A stretch of DNA of 64,000 nucleotides from JACVRW01 sp034664125 (GCA_034664125.1 JAXDIG010000007.1:109245-173244), one strand, 5' to 3'; shown: positions 26,265 to 34,758, numbered from the stretch's first letter. Numbers and translations are program-made. Notes: a model not told the origin generated them from the sequence alone.

Positions 26265-27145
26265 GCCTCCGCCCTGGCCTCGTAGTAGGGCCGCCCGATC
26301 AGCCCGGCGGGCCGCACGATGAGGACGAGCACGAGCACGCCGAAGGCGATGGCGTTCACGAGCGTCCCGGACAGGTACTGGCCGCTCCACGCCTGAACGA
26401 GCCCGAGCAGAATCCCGCCCGCGAGGGCCCCCCACATGTTCCCGAGGCCGCCGAGGACCGCGATCACGAAGCTCTGGAGCGTGAAGCCGCCCGCCGCCGA
26501 CGGGCTGAACGTGTTGATCGAGCCGAGGATCGCCCCCGCCATGGCCGCCAGCGCAGCGGAGAGCCCGAACGTCAGCGCGTAGACGTGGCGCACGTTCACG
26601 CCCATCAGCCGGGCCGCCGCCCGGTCCATCCCGGTCATGCGGATCGCCAGCCCGCTGCGCGTGCGGGTCACGAACCACACGAGCGCCACGGTCACCGCCA
26701 CCGCGAGGCCGAACCCGGCAAGCCGACCGTAGGGAACCCGCACGTCGCCGATGGCGAAGCCGTCCGTGCCCCAGCCCGTGTTGATCGAGCGGAAGTCGGC
26801 CGTGAAGAGCAGCTGGAGCCCCTGCACGATCAGCAGGTCGAGCCCGAATGTGAGCAACAGGGTCATCCAGATCGGCGCGTTCACGACCTGGTTGATCAGC
26901 AGCCGCTGGACCGCGTAGCCGGCAAGGAACAGCGCGCCGGCGGAGACGAACATCCCGAGATAGGGATCGAGCCCCAACTCGGTGTTGAGCTTCCAGGCGA
27001 TGTAGGCGCCGCTGACCACGAAGGCGCCATGCGCGAGGTTGACGATGTTCATCACGCCCCACACGAGCGAGAAGCCGACCGCCACAAGGGCCAGCAGGCC
27101 GCCCTCGAGGAGTCCGTAGACCGTCGCCTGAAGGAACTCGCTCAC
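26261..27145 (-). CDS. livH: Amino-acid ABC transporter permease LivH
   Basis: The 294-aa permease starts MSEFLQATVYGLLEGGLLALVAVGFSL, a typical LivH first helix, and has GVMNIVNLAHGAFVVSGAY, the diagnostic LivH motif, with the coupling loop RTRSGLAIRMTGMDRAAARLMGVN. Eight helices are evident. It pairs with LivM. It lies 28 bp after the substrate-binding protein gene and before livM (GTGA overlap). Confidence 0.94.
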   Translation of the reverse strand: MSEFLQATVYGLLEGGLLALVAVGFSLVWGVMNIVNLAHGAFVVSGAYIAWKLNTELGLDPYLGMFVSAGALFLAGYAVQRLLINQVVNAPIWMTLLLTFGLDLLIVQGLQLLFTADFRSINTGWGTDGFAIGDVRVPYGRLAGFGLAVAVTVALVWFVTRTRSGLAIRMTGMDRAAARLMGVNVRHVYALTFGLSAALAAMAGAILGSINTFSPSAAGGFTLQSFVIAVLGGLGNMWGALAGGILLGLVQAWSGQYLSGTLVNAIAFGVLVLVLIVRPAGLIGRPYYEARAEA

Positions 27146-27173
27146 GCGCTGCCCGCGTCCTTTCGGCCGCCGC

Positions 27174-28409
27174 CTAGCCGCCCGTGCCCGGCCACTGGAG
27201 CTTCGCCTCGGCCTGGTCCTCCGGATAGATCGTCGTGACCTTCCCGTTCTGGATCTGGATCGCCGACATCGGCTTCGTCACGTTCTTGCCGGTGTCGTCG
27301 AACTTGATCGGGCCGAAGAAGGACTCCGTGTCGAGGCCGGCCAGCGCGTCGCGCACCTTCGCCGAGTCGGCGGAGCCCGCCTTCTCCACGGCCAGCACCA
27401 GCGCGAGGCATGCGGCCGCCCCCTCGGCGCTGTGGTACTCGGCGTCGGCGTTGAAGCGCTTCTTGAAGTCGGCGGCGTAGTTCGCGGCCGTGCCGAAGAT
27501 CTCGTCCTGGCCCTTCACCTGTGGCGTCCACTGGGTCGAGCCCACCACGCCGTTGGCCGAAGCGCCGAGCGCCTTGGCGAAATCCGGAGTCGGCGGGGCC
27601 ACCGTCTCGCCGAAGCCCTGCGGCTTCACGCCCAGCTCGGCGCTCTGCTTGACGATGGCGATGCCCTCCTCGACGTGCACGGAGCCGAGGATCAGGTCGG
27701 GGTTCTTCCCGCGCACCTTCGTGAGCGCCGACGAGACATCCGTCGTGTGCTCTGGGAAGGACTCCTGCGCGACCACCTGGAGGCCCTGCTTCTCCGCCTC
27801 GGCCACCCCGCCCTTGGCGGCGGTCTGGGAGAAGCCGTCGTCGGCCGACAGGAAGGCGACGGTCTTCGGCTTCGGGTTGGCCCCGTTGACGATCGCGTCC
27901 ACGATGATCGCCACGTACTTGGTGGCCGGGGAGAGAACGGCAAACGTGTTCTTGTAGCCCTTGGTGAAGATGTTGTCGTCAGCGCCGGAGCTGTCGACCA
28001 TCACCTGGCCGTTGCGTTCGACGGCCGCCGCGGCCGCCTCGGTGGAGGGCGAGCCGTAGGGCCCGAGGATGAGCTTCACGCCGTCGTCGTTGAAGGTGTC
28101 GACGAGCCTGGCCGCGGTGTCGGGCTCTGACTTGTCGTCGCTGTAGGTGATGACGAGCTTCGCCTTCTGGCCGCCGACCTTCACGCCGCCGCGAGCGTTC
28201 ACCTTCTCCTGACAGAGCTGGTAGCCCTGCTTTGTGAGCCCTCCCTCCTTGGCCAGTGCGCCGGTCAGCGAGAGCGCCGCGCCGAACGTGAGCTTGCCGC
28301 CCTGGACGCCACTCTCGTCGCCCCCTCCGCCCTTCCCGCATGCGGTCGCGACGGCCATGGCCAGAACCAGCGCCACGGCGAGCCCAAAGCGCAGACTCAG
28401 ACTCTTCAA
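27174..28409 (-). CDS. livJ: Amino-acid ABC transporter substrate-binding lipoprotein (LivJ/LivK type)
   Basis: The 411-aa protein has a lipoprotein signal (basic n-region, hydrophobic core ALVLAMAVAT and lipobox ending at Cys24, ATAC) and then a Gly-rich linker. The type I periplasmic-binding fold opens with LTFGAALSLTGALAKEG, the HAAT family pattern. Ligands of this family are Leu/Ile/Val, other amino acids, amides or urea. The start is TTG at 28409 with a strong GGAGGA Shine-Dalgarno 5 nt upstream. It is the first gene of the transport operon. Confidence 0.93.
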   Translation of the reverse strand: MKSLSLRFGLAVALVLAMAVATACGKGGGGDESGVQGGKLTFGAALSLTGALAKEGGLTKQGYQLCQEKVNARGGVKVGGQKAKLVITYSDDKSEPDTAARLVDTFNDDGVKLILGPYGSPSTEAAAAAVERNGQVMVDSSGADDNIFTKGYKNTFAVLSPATKYVAIIVDAIVNGANPKPKTVAFLSADDGFSQTAAKGGVAEAEKQGLQVVAQESFPEHTTDVSSALTKVRGKNPDLILGSVHVEEGIAIVKQSAELGVKPQGFGETVAPPTPDFAKALGASANGVVGSTQWTPQVKGQDEIFGTAANYAADFKKRFNADAEYHSAEGAAACLALVLAVEKAGSADSAKVRDALAGLDTESFFGPIKFDDTGKNVTKPMSAIQIQNGKVTTIYPEDQAEAKLQWPGTGG

Positions 28410-28520
28410 GGGTCCTCCCCCTTATCGCTCGGTTCTTCGCGCCTTACCCGAGGCCCCGAGCGGGCAAGCGTCGGGTTGAGCTCGACGCTCTGCCGGTTCG
28501 CCGCCTGTGCCGGCTGTCCC

Positions 28521-29741
28521 TCAGCGGCCAGGCTGTACGAACTGCTCGAGTGCCTCTGCTTCTTGCTGGTCGGCTGGGCGCAGGAACCCCCTGCACTCGC
28601 CCTTGGGGAGGATCGATATGACGAGCGTCGCGGCGTCTCCGAGAAGAGTGCCTACATCGTCGCCGTCGAACGCGGCTCGGCCCTCAAGCACGATGCGCCT
28701 CACGTCGGCTCTGATCTGACGGAGCGTGTCCTGGTCCGCCGCCGAGAAGCGACGCCTGTTCTTCCAGACCAGATCGATGACCCTTTGGGCGACGAGCGCG
28801 TCGGCGTAGGTGGCGAGCGGAGTGTTCGGGACGAACGCAGGTGGGGTCGCGGCGTTGGCCAGGTCCCGCGTTACCCGAAGGGCGATGGCGATCTGTTGGT
28901 CGAGCTTGCCGAAGTCCACGACCCCGATCTCGTCCTCGTTGGTGTGGTAGCACGGCCCGGTCGCATCGGTGAAGAAGACGCTGGGGATGCTCTTGGCTAG
29001 GAACGACACGTAGTCGCTGCGGTTCTGGCCGAAGATCGAGCTGAGCAGCTCCGTGTCCAGCGTCTGGGCGTTGATCGCGGACCGGACCATCTCCTGGAAG
29101 CCGGGGCCGCCGGTTTCGGATGCGACCGCGAAGCTGGTGTTGCGCAGCCTGGGGAGCAGGTTGGCCCCCTGGATATCGAAGTTGACGTAGCCGACGGTCT
29201 TGGCCAGCGGGACCAGCGGATTGTCGGCGTAGTACCGCGAGCCCACGAGGCCGTCCTCTTCCCGGTCCCAGAGTGCGAGCACCACCGACCGCCGAGGCTT
29301 CACCGGCTGCGCCGCGATGGACCGGGCAATGGACAGCACGGCGGCCACCCCGGCCGCATTGTCTGTGGCGCCGTTGCAGATCTGGTCACCCGCCGTCTTG
29401 TACTCGCACGAGCTGCCGAGGTGGTCGTAGTGGGCTCCCACGACGACGAACTGATCGGCCAGGTCGGTGCCGTGAATCACCGAAACCACATTCGTTCCGC
29501 CGGGCAGGCTCTGGGTGTACGCGGCATCGCCGGTCGCCGAGCCGTTGAGGCCCTGCGAGATGGGCCTGAGCTGATCGATCAGGAACCCACGGGCCAGCGT
29601 CGAGCCCGGGGTACCGTTGTCACGACCCGCCGTGTCGTCTCCCGCCAGCCGCGCCACGTCGTACTGCGAGCAACCCGAGAGCACCGCGCAAACCCCCACT
29701 ACGACGATGCAGAGCCTCAACGTGTTGCCGCGTGCCGCCAT
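28521..29741 (-). CDS. M28 family metallopeptidase, lipoprotein
   Basis: The 406-aa secreted peptidase has a lipoprotein signal MAARGNTLRLCIVVVGVCAV with lipobox LSGC (Cys24). M28 zinc and catalytic residues are visible in order: VGAHYDHLG (His, Asp), NGATDNAAG (bridging Asp), WDREEDGLVGS (catalytic Glu pair), VNFDIQG (Asp) and GPCYHTNEDE (His). This family contains aminopeptidases and glutamate carboxypeptidases. The frame extends to a GTG at 29771, but the ATG at 29741 gives the better signal peptide. The C-terminal 110 residues are helical and not recognised. It lies downstream of the liv promoter region. Confidence 0.9.
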   Translation of the reverse strand: MAARGNTLRLCIVVVGVCAVLSGCSQYDVARLAGDDTAGRDNGTPGSTLARGFLIDQLRPISQGLNGSATGDAAYTQSLPGGTNVVSVIHGTDLADQFVVVGAHYDHLGSSCEYKTAGDQICNGATDNAAGVAAVLSIARSIAAQPVKPRRSVVLALWDREEDGLVGSRYYADNPLVPLAKTVGYVNFDIQGANLLPRLRNTSFAVASETGGPGFQEMVRSAINAQTLDTELLSSIFGQNRSDYVSFLAKSIPSVFFTDATGPCYHTNEDEIGVVDFGKLDQQIAIALRVTRDLANAATPPAFVPNTPLATYADALVAQRVIDLVWKNRRRFSAADQDTLRQIRADVRRIVLEGRAAFDGDDVGTLLGDAATLVISILPKGECRGFLRPADQQEAEALEQFVQPGR

Positions 29742-29799
29742 CGCACCACTCTCGCTCGGGTAGAGCGACACTACCGGCTGCGCACGGCGCGCGGGAGCC

Positions 29800-30201
29800 C
29801 TACGGGCTGCTGGTGTCGGCCTGCGGATGCAGGTAGAAGACCTCGGACGAGACGTCGTGTTGAGTGTCGGTCCCGCTGACGAAGGCGCGCACGCGGCGTC
29901 CGGTGATCTGCTCGACGGTCTGGATGAACTCCGGCTCGCTGGCGTGCTGGAAGAACGTGCGGATATCCCTGATCCGCTGGTGCTCCCCCAGCTGCGCCAT
30001 CCGGCGTTCGGCCGGCGTCAAGCTGTTCTCGAGCGTGCACACCAAGAGATCCGACGTGGCGAAGACCGAGTGCGCCTTCGTCGGGCCCCTGCCGAACTGC
30101 TCCTTGTAGACCCGCACCATCGCGTTCGACAGCTCGGCCGTCTGCATCCCTCGATGCTCGGCAGCGGTTTCGTCGGGCAGCACCCGCGCGTCGTCGTCCA
30201 T
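29800..30201 (-). CDS. DUF2294 domain-containing protein
   Basis: The product is 133 aa from the ATG at 30201, which has GAGAGGA 8 nt upstream; an in-frame TTG at 30285 would add 28 poorly conserved residues. The core (LSNAMVRVYKEQFGRGPTKAHSVFATSDLLVCTLENSLTPAE, about 20-62) and the later QITGRRVRAFVSGTDTQHDVSSEVFYL match the DUF2294 family, found in Bacillus and actinobacteria. The role is unknown. It lies 58 bp upstream of the M28 peptidase gene on the same strand. Confidence 0.85.
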   Translation of the reverse strand: MDDDARVLPDETAAEHRGMQTAELSNAMVRVYKEQFGRGPTKAHSVFATSDLLVCTLENSLTPAERRMAQLGEHQRIRDIRTFFQHASEPEFIQTVEQITGRRVRAFVSGTDTQHDVSSEVFYLHPQADTSSP

Positions 30202-30457
30202 GCCAGCGTCCTCTCGAGTCTCTCTCGGTGTGGAGGGCGCGCGAGAGGAAAAGAGACCGGAGAACCAGACGAGCGCGTTAGACAACCCAGTCTAGCCACT
30301 GCACCGACGTGCAGGTTGGAAACGAGCAGAGCGGGTATGAACGTGGTGCCGCAGGCGCATGCCTGCGGCTCATGAGGACCGCACCGCTGCCATGGACCCT
30401 CGCGGGGACGGGCAAGCGGGGCGGCTCTCCTGTCGCGGGATACTGGTGGGGACTCGC

Positions 30458-30883
30458 ATGGACAAGCGGCGCCTGACGACGGCGATCGCCAAGTACGTCG
30501 TCAATCCGCTCGTGCGAACGCTGTTTCGCCTAGGGGTGCCCGCCCCCGGGACGGCGATCCTCGAGACACTCGGGCGCAAGTCGGGCCGGCCGCGACGCAC
30601 GCCGGTGACCAACGGCCTTGCCGGCGACACCTTCTGGATCGTCACCGAGCATGGGCGACGCGCCGGCTACGTGCGCAACGTCGAGGCGAACCCGCGCGTG
30701 CGCGTGAAGGTCGGCCGGCGCTGGCGCTCCGGTGCCGCGGCCCTGGTTCCCGGCGACGATCCGCGGGCGCGCCTCAGAGCGATCGCCCGCTCCCGGCCGT
30801 CGGCGCGGATACACACCGCCACGGTCCGCCTGATGCAGACCGAGATGCTCACGCTGAGGATCGACCTCGATCCGGAACGCTAG
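30458..30883 (+). CDS. Nitroreductase/DDN family deazaflavin (F420)-dependent oxidoreductase
   Basis: The 141-aa product has the signature LETLGRKSGRPRRTPV (about 32-47) and then WIVTEHGRRAGYVRNVEANPRVRVKVG, the split beta-barrel DDN (Rv3547-like) fold that binds F420. Related enzymes reduce quinones or other acceptors with reduced F420, so the host probably makes F420. I choose the ATG at 30458 with GGTGGGG upstream; the frame starting at 30359 adds 33 residues without similarity. The gene is divergent from the DUF2294 gene. Confidence 0.87.
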   Translation: MDKRRLTTAIAKYVVNPLVRTLFRLGVPAPGTAILETLGRKSGRPRRTPVTNGLAGDTFWIVTEHGRRAGYVRNVEANPRVRVKVGRRWRSGAAALVPGDDPRARLRAIARSRPSARIHTATVRLMQTEMLTLRIDLDPER

Positions 30884-30983
30884 CCGCCACGCGCTGAGCA
30901 AGCTATCGTCGACTGCAGAGTTCGCTCGCCAGGTCATCCCCTCTCCTCCCGCGCGACCAGCCATCGAGGGGACCAAGGCAACC

Positions 30984-31478
30984 ATGAGGATTTCCGAACG
31001 CCTGCGCAACGGCCTGCGCCCCGCGGCCGCCGCAGACACCACGCCGTCAGAAGGCCCCGCGAGCGCCGAGGCGCTCCCGATCGGCGGCTACGACGGCCTG
31101 CACGAAAAGCAGGTGATCGCACAGTTCCGCCAGCTGTCACAGGTGGAGCTCGCCGAGATCGAGGAATACGAGCGCTCCCACCGCAACCGGCATGTCGTGC
31201 TCGCCAAGCTGCGCTACATGCGCAGCCCCGAGCCGGCCGCTGGCTACGACGCTCTCGAGCCGGCGGAGGTCGTGCGCCTGCTCGATGGCGCGGACGCGGC
31301 CAAGGTCCGAGCAATTCGCGACTACGAGGGCAAGTTCCGCGGCCGCCGCGCGGTGATGACAGCCACGGCGCAGGCCCTGCCCAAGGCAGCGGCCAACCTC
31401 GACGAGCAACACCGCCGTGACGAGAAGGCCCTGCGCACCCGTACCGGCATTCAGGAGCGCACCGACCGCACGGCCTGA
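30984..31478 (+). CDS. Hypothetical protein with two copies of a helical GYDxL...YE motif
   Basis: The 164-aa soluble protein contains an internal duplication. Copy 1 (about 34-86) runs GYDGL..QVIAQFRQLSQVELAEIEEYERSHRNRHVV. Copy 2 (about 86-138) runs GYDAL..EVVRLLDGADAAKVRAIRDYEGKFRGRRAV. The shared pattern is GYDxL, a V, a Leu-rich helix, a helix ending D/E-YE and then a basic patch with R-x-V. Similar single motifs occur in actinobacterial hypothetical proteins, from memory. I do not know a function; a helical nucleic-acid or protein-binding unit is possible. Its 3' end overlaps the convergent methyltransferase gene by 28 bp. Confidence 0.72.
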   Translation: MRISERLRNGLRPAAAADTTPSEGPASAEALPIGGYDGLHEKQVIAQFRQLSQVELAEIEEYERSHRNRHVVLAKLRYMRSPEPAAGYDALEPAEVVRLLDGADAAKVRAIRDYEGKFRGRRAVMTATAQALPKAAANLDEQHRRDEKALRTRTGIQERTDRTA

Positions 31479-32371
31479 CGCTCGAACACGAGCCGGTAGT
31501 GGTCGAGCAGCTCGCGCTCGAAGCAGACTCCGTTCGCGCTCACGCCAGAGGTGAAGGCCAGGCGGAAGTCCGCGCTCGTCAGCCAGCGCGGCAGCAGCCG
31601 CAGCTTCAGCAGCCTCTTCCTGGCGCTCGGCACCGCGAAGCGGGCCCGCCACTGGCGGATGGTCTCGATGTAGTCGAGCCGGCCGCTCGTGCTCGACACC
31701 AGCCGGAACCCGGGGCTCGCGGCGCGCACGACCTGGTCCTGGCCCGAGGGCAGGAACGAGCCCGGAAACTGGCGTCCCATCAGCGCGAGATACCAACCGT
31801 CGGAGTCGCGCGGCGCTCTGATGTCGATCTCCTCCAGCGGAATCATGTTGCGCCCGAACACCATCGTCTGGAGGTAGAGCCGGCCCCCGTGGGGGAGCAG
31901 GGTCGCGAGCCGGGCGAACAGATCGCGGTACACGTCGTCCTGGCGCCCGGCGTCGTGCTCTTCCGGGGAGCAGAAGTGCTCGAAGGCGCCGAGGCTGGCG
32001 ACCGCGTCGAAAGCGCCGAAGCTGTCGTGCGTGACCAGTCGTGCGTCGTGGAGGTGCACGTCGAGGCCGTGGCGCCGGCACGCCGCCAGCTGGGCGGAGG
32101 ACAGGGTGACGCCCACGCCCGTGCCGCCTCGGTTCCGTATGAACGCGAGCAGCGGGCCCCAGCCGCAGCCCAGGTCGAGCACACGGCTCCCCGGTCCGAT
32201 CCGGAGCTGCTCGGCCACGTAGTCGTGCTTACGCCGCTGCGCCTCGTCGAGGCTGAGGGAGAAATCGCCGTCGTACTTGGCCCCGCTGAAGTCGGCCAGC
32301 TCTCCCAGGCTGAGCCGGAAGATGCGATCGATCAGCGAGTAGGTGAACTCGAGGTCGCGGCGTTCTGCCAT
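31451..32371 (-). CDS. SAM-dependent methyltransferase, cyclopropane-fatty-acid synthase family
   Basis: The 306-aa enzyme has the SAM motif VLDLGCGWGPL (64-74), GVTLSSAQL (motif II of CFA synthases) and FDAVASLGAFEHF, then a CFA-type C-terminal half (IRQWRARF). CFA synthases methylate double bonds of phospholipid acyl chains. At 306 aa it lacks the ~100-residue N-terminal lipid-binding domain of E. coli Cfa, as mycolic-acid/CmaA-type enzymes do. Its ATG at 32371 is inside the 3' end of the desaturase gene (40-nt overlap), a strong sign of functional and translational linkage to unsaturated-lipid synthesis. Confidence 0.88.
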   Translation of the reverse strand: MAERRDLEFTYSLIDRIFRLSLGELADFSGAKYDGDFSLSLDEAQRRKHDYVAEQLRIGPGSRVLDLGCGWGPLLAFIRNRGGTGVGVTLSSAQLAACRRHGLDVHLHDARLVTHDSFGAFDAVASLGAFEHFCSPEEHDAGRQDDVYRDLFARLATLLPHGGRLYLQTMVFGRNMIPLEEIDIRAPRDSDGWYLALMGRQFPGSFLPSGQDQVVRAASPGFRLVSSTSGRLDYIETIRQWRARFAVPSARKRLLKLRLLPRWLTSADFRLAFTSGVSANGVCFERELLDHYRLVFERQAVRSVRS

Positions 32372-33354
32372 GCGCGCGCCTCCGCGAATGTCACGAGCCG
32401 GCCCCGGCCCTCGTCCCAGAGCTTGAGCCGCACGGAGCGCAGTCCGTCCCACAGGGAGAGCGTCGGCACGCCGTGGAAGATCGGATTCTGGTCGTGGGCG
32501 CGCTGAAGGTTGTAGTTCGGGACCTTGGCGTTCAGGTGGTGCACGTGGTGCAGGCCGATGTTGCCGGAGAAGAACTGCAGCACGCGGGGCAGCTTCAGGT
32601 AGCTGCTGCCCCGCAGCGCGGCCTCGGCGTAGCTCCAGTCGCCGCCGCTCTTCCAGTAGGTGTCCTCGAACTGGTGCTGGACGTAGAAGAGCCACACGCC
32701 GGCCGAGCCGGTCAGCAGCAGCGTGGGCGTCTGTACGAGCAGGAACTCGCGCCAGCCGACCAGCCAGCAGAGCGTCCCTATGACCACCGCCAGCAGGATG
32801 TCCGTGCCGATCACGCTGCGCCGGATGCGCGGTCGCGCGGATCGGGAAACCAGGCGCGGCTGCAGGATCATCGCGTAGATCGGCCCGATCCCGAACATGA
32901 CCAGCGGGTTGCGGAACAGGCGGTACGCCAGCCGCGCCCGCCACGACGAGGCCCGGTACTCGGCGACGGTGAGGGTCTGGACGTCTCCCGTTCCACGCCG
33001 GTCCAGGTCACCGGAGGTGGCGTGATGGATCGCGTGGCTGTGCCGCCAGCTCCCGAACGGCGTGTAGACCAACAGTCCCAGGGTCGCGCCCAGCCAGGCG
33101 TTGGCGCGCTTGGACGGCAGGAACGAGCCGTGAGCGCAGTCGTGGAACACGATGAACGTCCGGACCAGGAAACCCGCCGCGGGGATCGTGAGGGCAAGCA
33201 CGAGGAGGTACGAGAGGTGCAGCGCCGGGTACATCAACGCCGACAGCGCCAGATATGGCACCAGTGAGGTCGCAATGCCAAGCAGGCCACGGCCCAGGTG
33301 CGCCCGGGCGTACGGCGCGAGCGCATCTCGCCAGAAGGGAGGCTCGGCGCTCAT
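32332..33354 (-). CDS. Membrane fatty-acid (acyl-lipid) desaturase
   Basis: The 340-aa membrane protein has the three histidine boxes of di-iron desaturases: HDCAH (71-75), HSHAIHH (105-111) and HHVHH (about 276-280), plus four or more hydrophobic helices. It resembles delta-12/omega-6 acyl-lipid desaturases. The start at ATG 33354 overlaps the anti-sigma-type gene stop (ATGA). Introduction of double bonds would supply substrate to the downstream CFA-synthase-like enzyme. The position in an operon with an anti-sigma-type ATPase hints that membrane remodelling is stress controlled. Confidence 0.92.
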   Translation of the reverse strand: MSAEPPFWRDALAPYARAHLGRGLLGIATSLVPYLALSALMYPALHLSYLLVLALTIPAAGFLVRTFIVFHDCAHGSFLPSKRANAWLGATLGLLVYTPFGSWRHSHAIHHATSGDLDRRGTGDVQTLTVAEYRASSWRARLAYRLFRNPLVMFGIGPIYAMILQPRLVSRSARPRIRRSVIGTDILLAVVIGTLCWLVGWREFLLVQTPTLLLTGSAGVWLFYVQHQFEDTYWKSGGDWSYAEAALRGSSYLKLPRVLQFFSGNIGLHHVHHLNAKVPNYNLQRAHDQNPIFHGVPTLSLWDGLRSVRLKLWDEGRGRLVTFAEARAWQNAATSSSPTR

Positions 33355-33752
33355 CCTTCGAACTCGATCTCGAACCACACACACTTGCCGGGCGAGCAAT
33401 GGTCTACGCCCCAGCGGTCGGCTATCCGCTCGACGAGGAACAAACCCCAGCCGCCTGGCTCGTCACTTGGCCGGCGAGGCCTGGGAACCGTTGGAAATCC
33501 GGCGCCTTGGTCGGCCACCTCGACCCGTACGCGCTGCCGCCATCGCCGGACGTCCACGCGCACTGGGCGGCCCGGTGCGACGCCGGCATGGCGCACGGCG
33601 TTGGTCACCAGCTCCGTCACGAGCAGCAGCACGTCGTGGCGCACGGCAGCGGGCAGCTCGCCATCCCCGTCAACCACCGCTCGGCGGGCCGTCACACCGG
33701 CGTCGGGCGCGGCGTCCAATAGGAATGCGAAGTCCGTGCTCGAGCCTGTCAA
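33351..33752 (-). CDS. ATP-binding anti-sigma-factor-type protein (RsbW/SpoIIAB-like HATPase)
   Basis: The 133-aa protein has GHKL ATPase motifs: N-box LLLVTELVTNAVRHAG, G1 ADQGAGFP and G2 GGWGLFLVERIADRWG. There is no sensor, receiver or dimerisation domain, as in Streptomyces-type anti-sigma ATP-binding proteins. The start is TTG at 33752, with GAGAGG 8 nt upstream; the TTG overlaps the TGA of the preceding 88-aa gene (TTTGA). Longer upstream frame is only shadow. Sigma and anti-anti-sigma partners are not adjacent. Confidence 0.85.
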   Translation of the reverse strand: MTGSSTDFAFLLDAAPDAGVTARRAVVDGDGELPAAVRHDVLLLVTELVTNAVRHAGVAPGRPVRVDVRRWRQRVRVEVADQGAGFPTVPRPRRPSDEPGGWGLFLVERIADRWGVDHCSPGKCVWFEIEFEG

Positions 33753-34015
33753 ACGTTTTTCCTCTCGAGCTGGCGAGCGAAGTTCGCCCGCCGCCTCCGG
33801 TATGTCGGCGACAGGCCGCCGGTCAGCGCGCTCGCGCGATCGAGCCACTCCAGCGCATGTTCGAAGTCGTAGCGCCGCCCGTAGGCGTCCGCCCTGTCGA
33901 ACGTCGCCTCGATGCGCGCCTGAAACTCCACCTCCCGCGCCACACGCTCCTCCCAATCGTGAGGCATGAACAGCTCACGCCAGCCGATGGACCGCTCGGG
34001 CAAGGACAGCGACAT
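33749..34015 (-). CDS. Small hypothetical protein, first gene of the lipid/anti-sigma operon
   Basis: An 88-aa protein begins MSLSLPERSIGWRELFMP, with GGGAG 6 nt upstream of the ATG at 34015. It is a charged, helical protein (WEERVAREVEFQARIEATFDRADAYGRR), then YDFEHALEWLDRASALTGGLSPTYRRRRA. The pattern is common in actinobacterial genes preceding anti-sigma ATPases, but I cannot name a family. Its stop overlaps the TTG of the anti-sigma-type gene, so the two are translationally coupled. Confidence 0.72.
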   Translation of the reverse strand: MSLSLPERSIGWRELFMPHDWEERVAREVEFQARIEATFDRADAYGRRYDFEHALEWLDRASALTGGLSPTYRRRRANFARQLERKNV

Positions 34016-34176
34016 GCTCGACTCCCAACGCCAGTTCCGTGCCGACTGGAACGGCCGGCACCGTCCGCCGGCCGAAACGCTGGAGCCGGAAAAGCGTCCG
34101 CCAATTTCCTGGGGCAGGACGCCGGCACAGCCTATCACCGGAAGCGCAGGCGACTAGATTTGCATCCTCCTAAAGT

Positions 34177-34758
34177 ATGAATTACCGGGAAACGGAGCAT
34201 CTGCGCGTGTTGATCGCGAACGAGCGGCGGGATCGGCTCGCGCTCGTCGCCCCAATCGTCGCCTCCCTCGGACACGAGGTGATCGCCCGCGAGATCGAGG
34301 TGAACGACGTTGGAGCCGTCACCGCCAGGGAGCGACCGGACGTCGCGCTCGTCGGACTGGGCTCGAGCTCCGACCACGCCCTGACCTTGATCGAGAAGAT
34401 CGTCCAGGAGTCCGCCTGCCCGGTGATCGTGCTCATCCACGAGCCGGATCCGGGGTTCGTCAAGGAGGCGTCGAAGCGCGGCATCTTCGCCTACATCACC
34501 GACGCCGACGCGATGGACTGGCAAAGCTCGATCGACATCGTCCTGCGCCGCTTCGCGGAGTACCACGACCTCGAAGGCGCGTTCGGACGCCGCGCCCTGA
34601 CCGAGCGGGCCAAGGGCATCCTGATGGAACGCCACTCGGTGGACGAGTCGACGGCGTTCGCGATGCTGCGCGACCACTCGCGCTCGGCCAATCGGAAGCT
34701 GGTCGACATCGCCGGCGCCGTGGTCGACGGTCAGCCCTTGCTACCCAAGCAGGCCTAG
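34177..34758 (+). CDS. ANTAR-domain regulator with receiver-like domain lacking the phospho-Asp
   Basis: The 193-aa protein has an N-terminal CheY-like domain (1-125) and a C-terminal ANTAR domain (about 130-190; ALTERAKGILMERHSVDESTAFAMLRDHSR). ANTAR binds dual hairpins in nascent RNA and prevents termination. The receiver lacks the phospho-acceptor: the strand ends PDVALVG60 where Asp is expected, and the acidic pair is ANE. It therefore probably senses something other than histidine-kinase phosphate. No ANTAR target hairpins are evident nearby. A -10-like TAGATT lies at 34155-34160. The convergent zinc-ribbon gene overlaps by 4 bp. Confidence 0.86.
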   Translation: MNYRETEHLRVLIANERRDRLALVAPIVASLGHEVIAREIEVNDVGAVTARERPDVALVGLGSSSDHALTLIEKIVQESACPVIVLIHEPDPGFVKEASKRGIFAYITDADAMDWQSSIDIVLRRFAEYHDLEGAFGRRALTERAKGILMERHSVDESTAFAMLRDHSRSANRKLVDIAGAVVDGQPLLPKQA

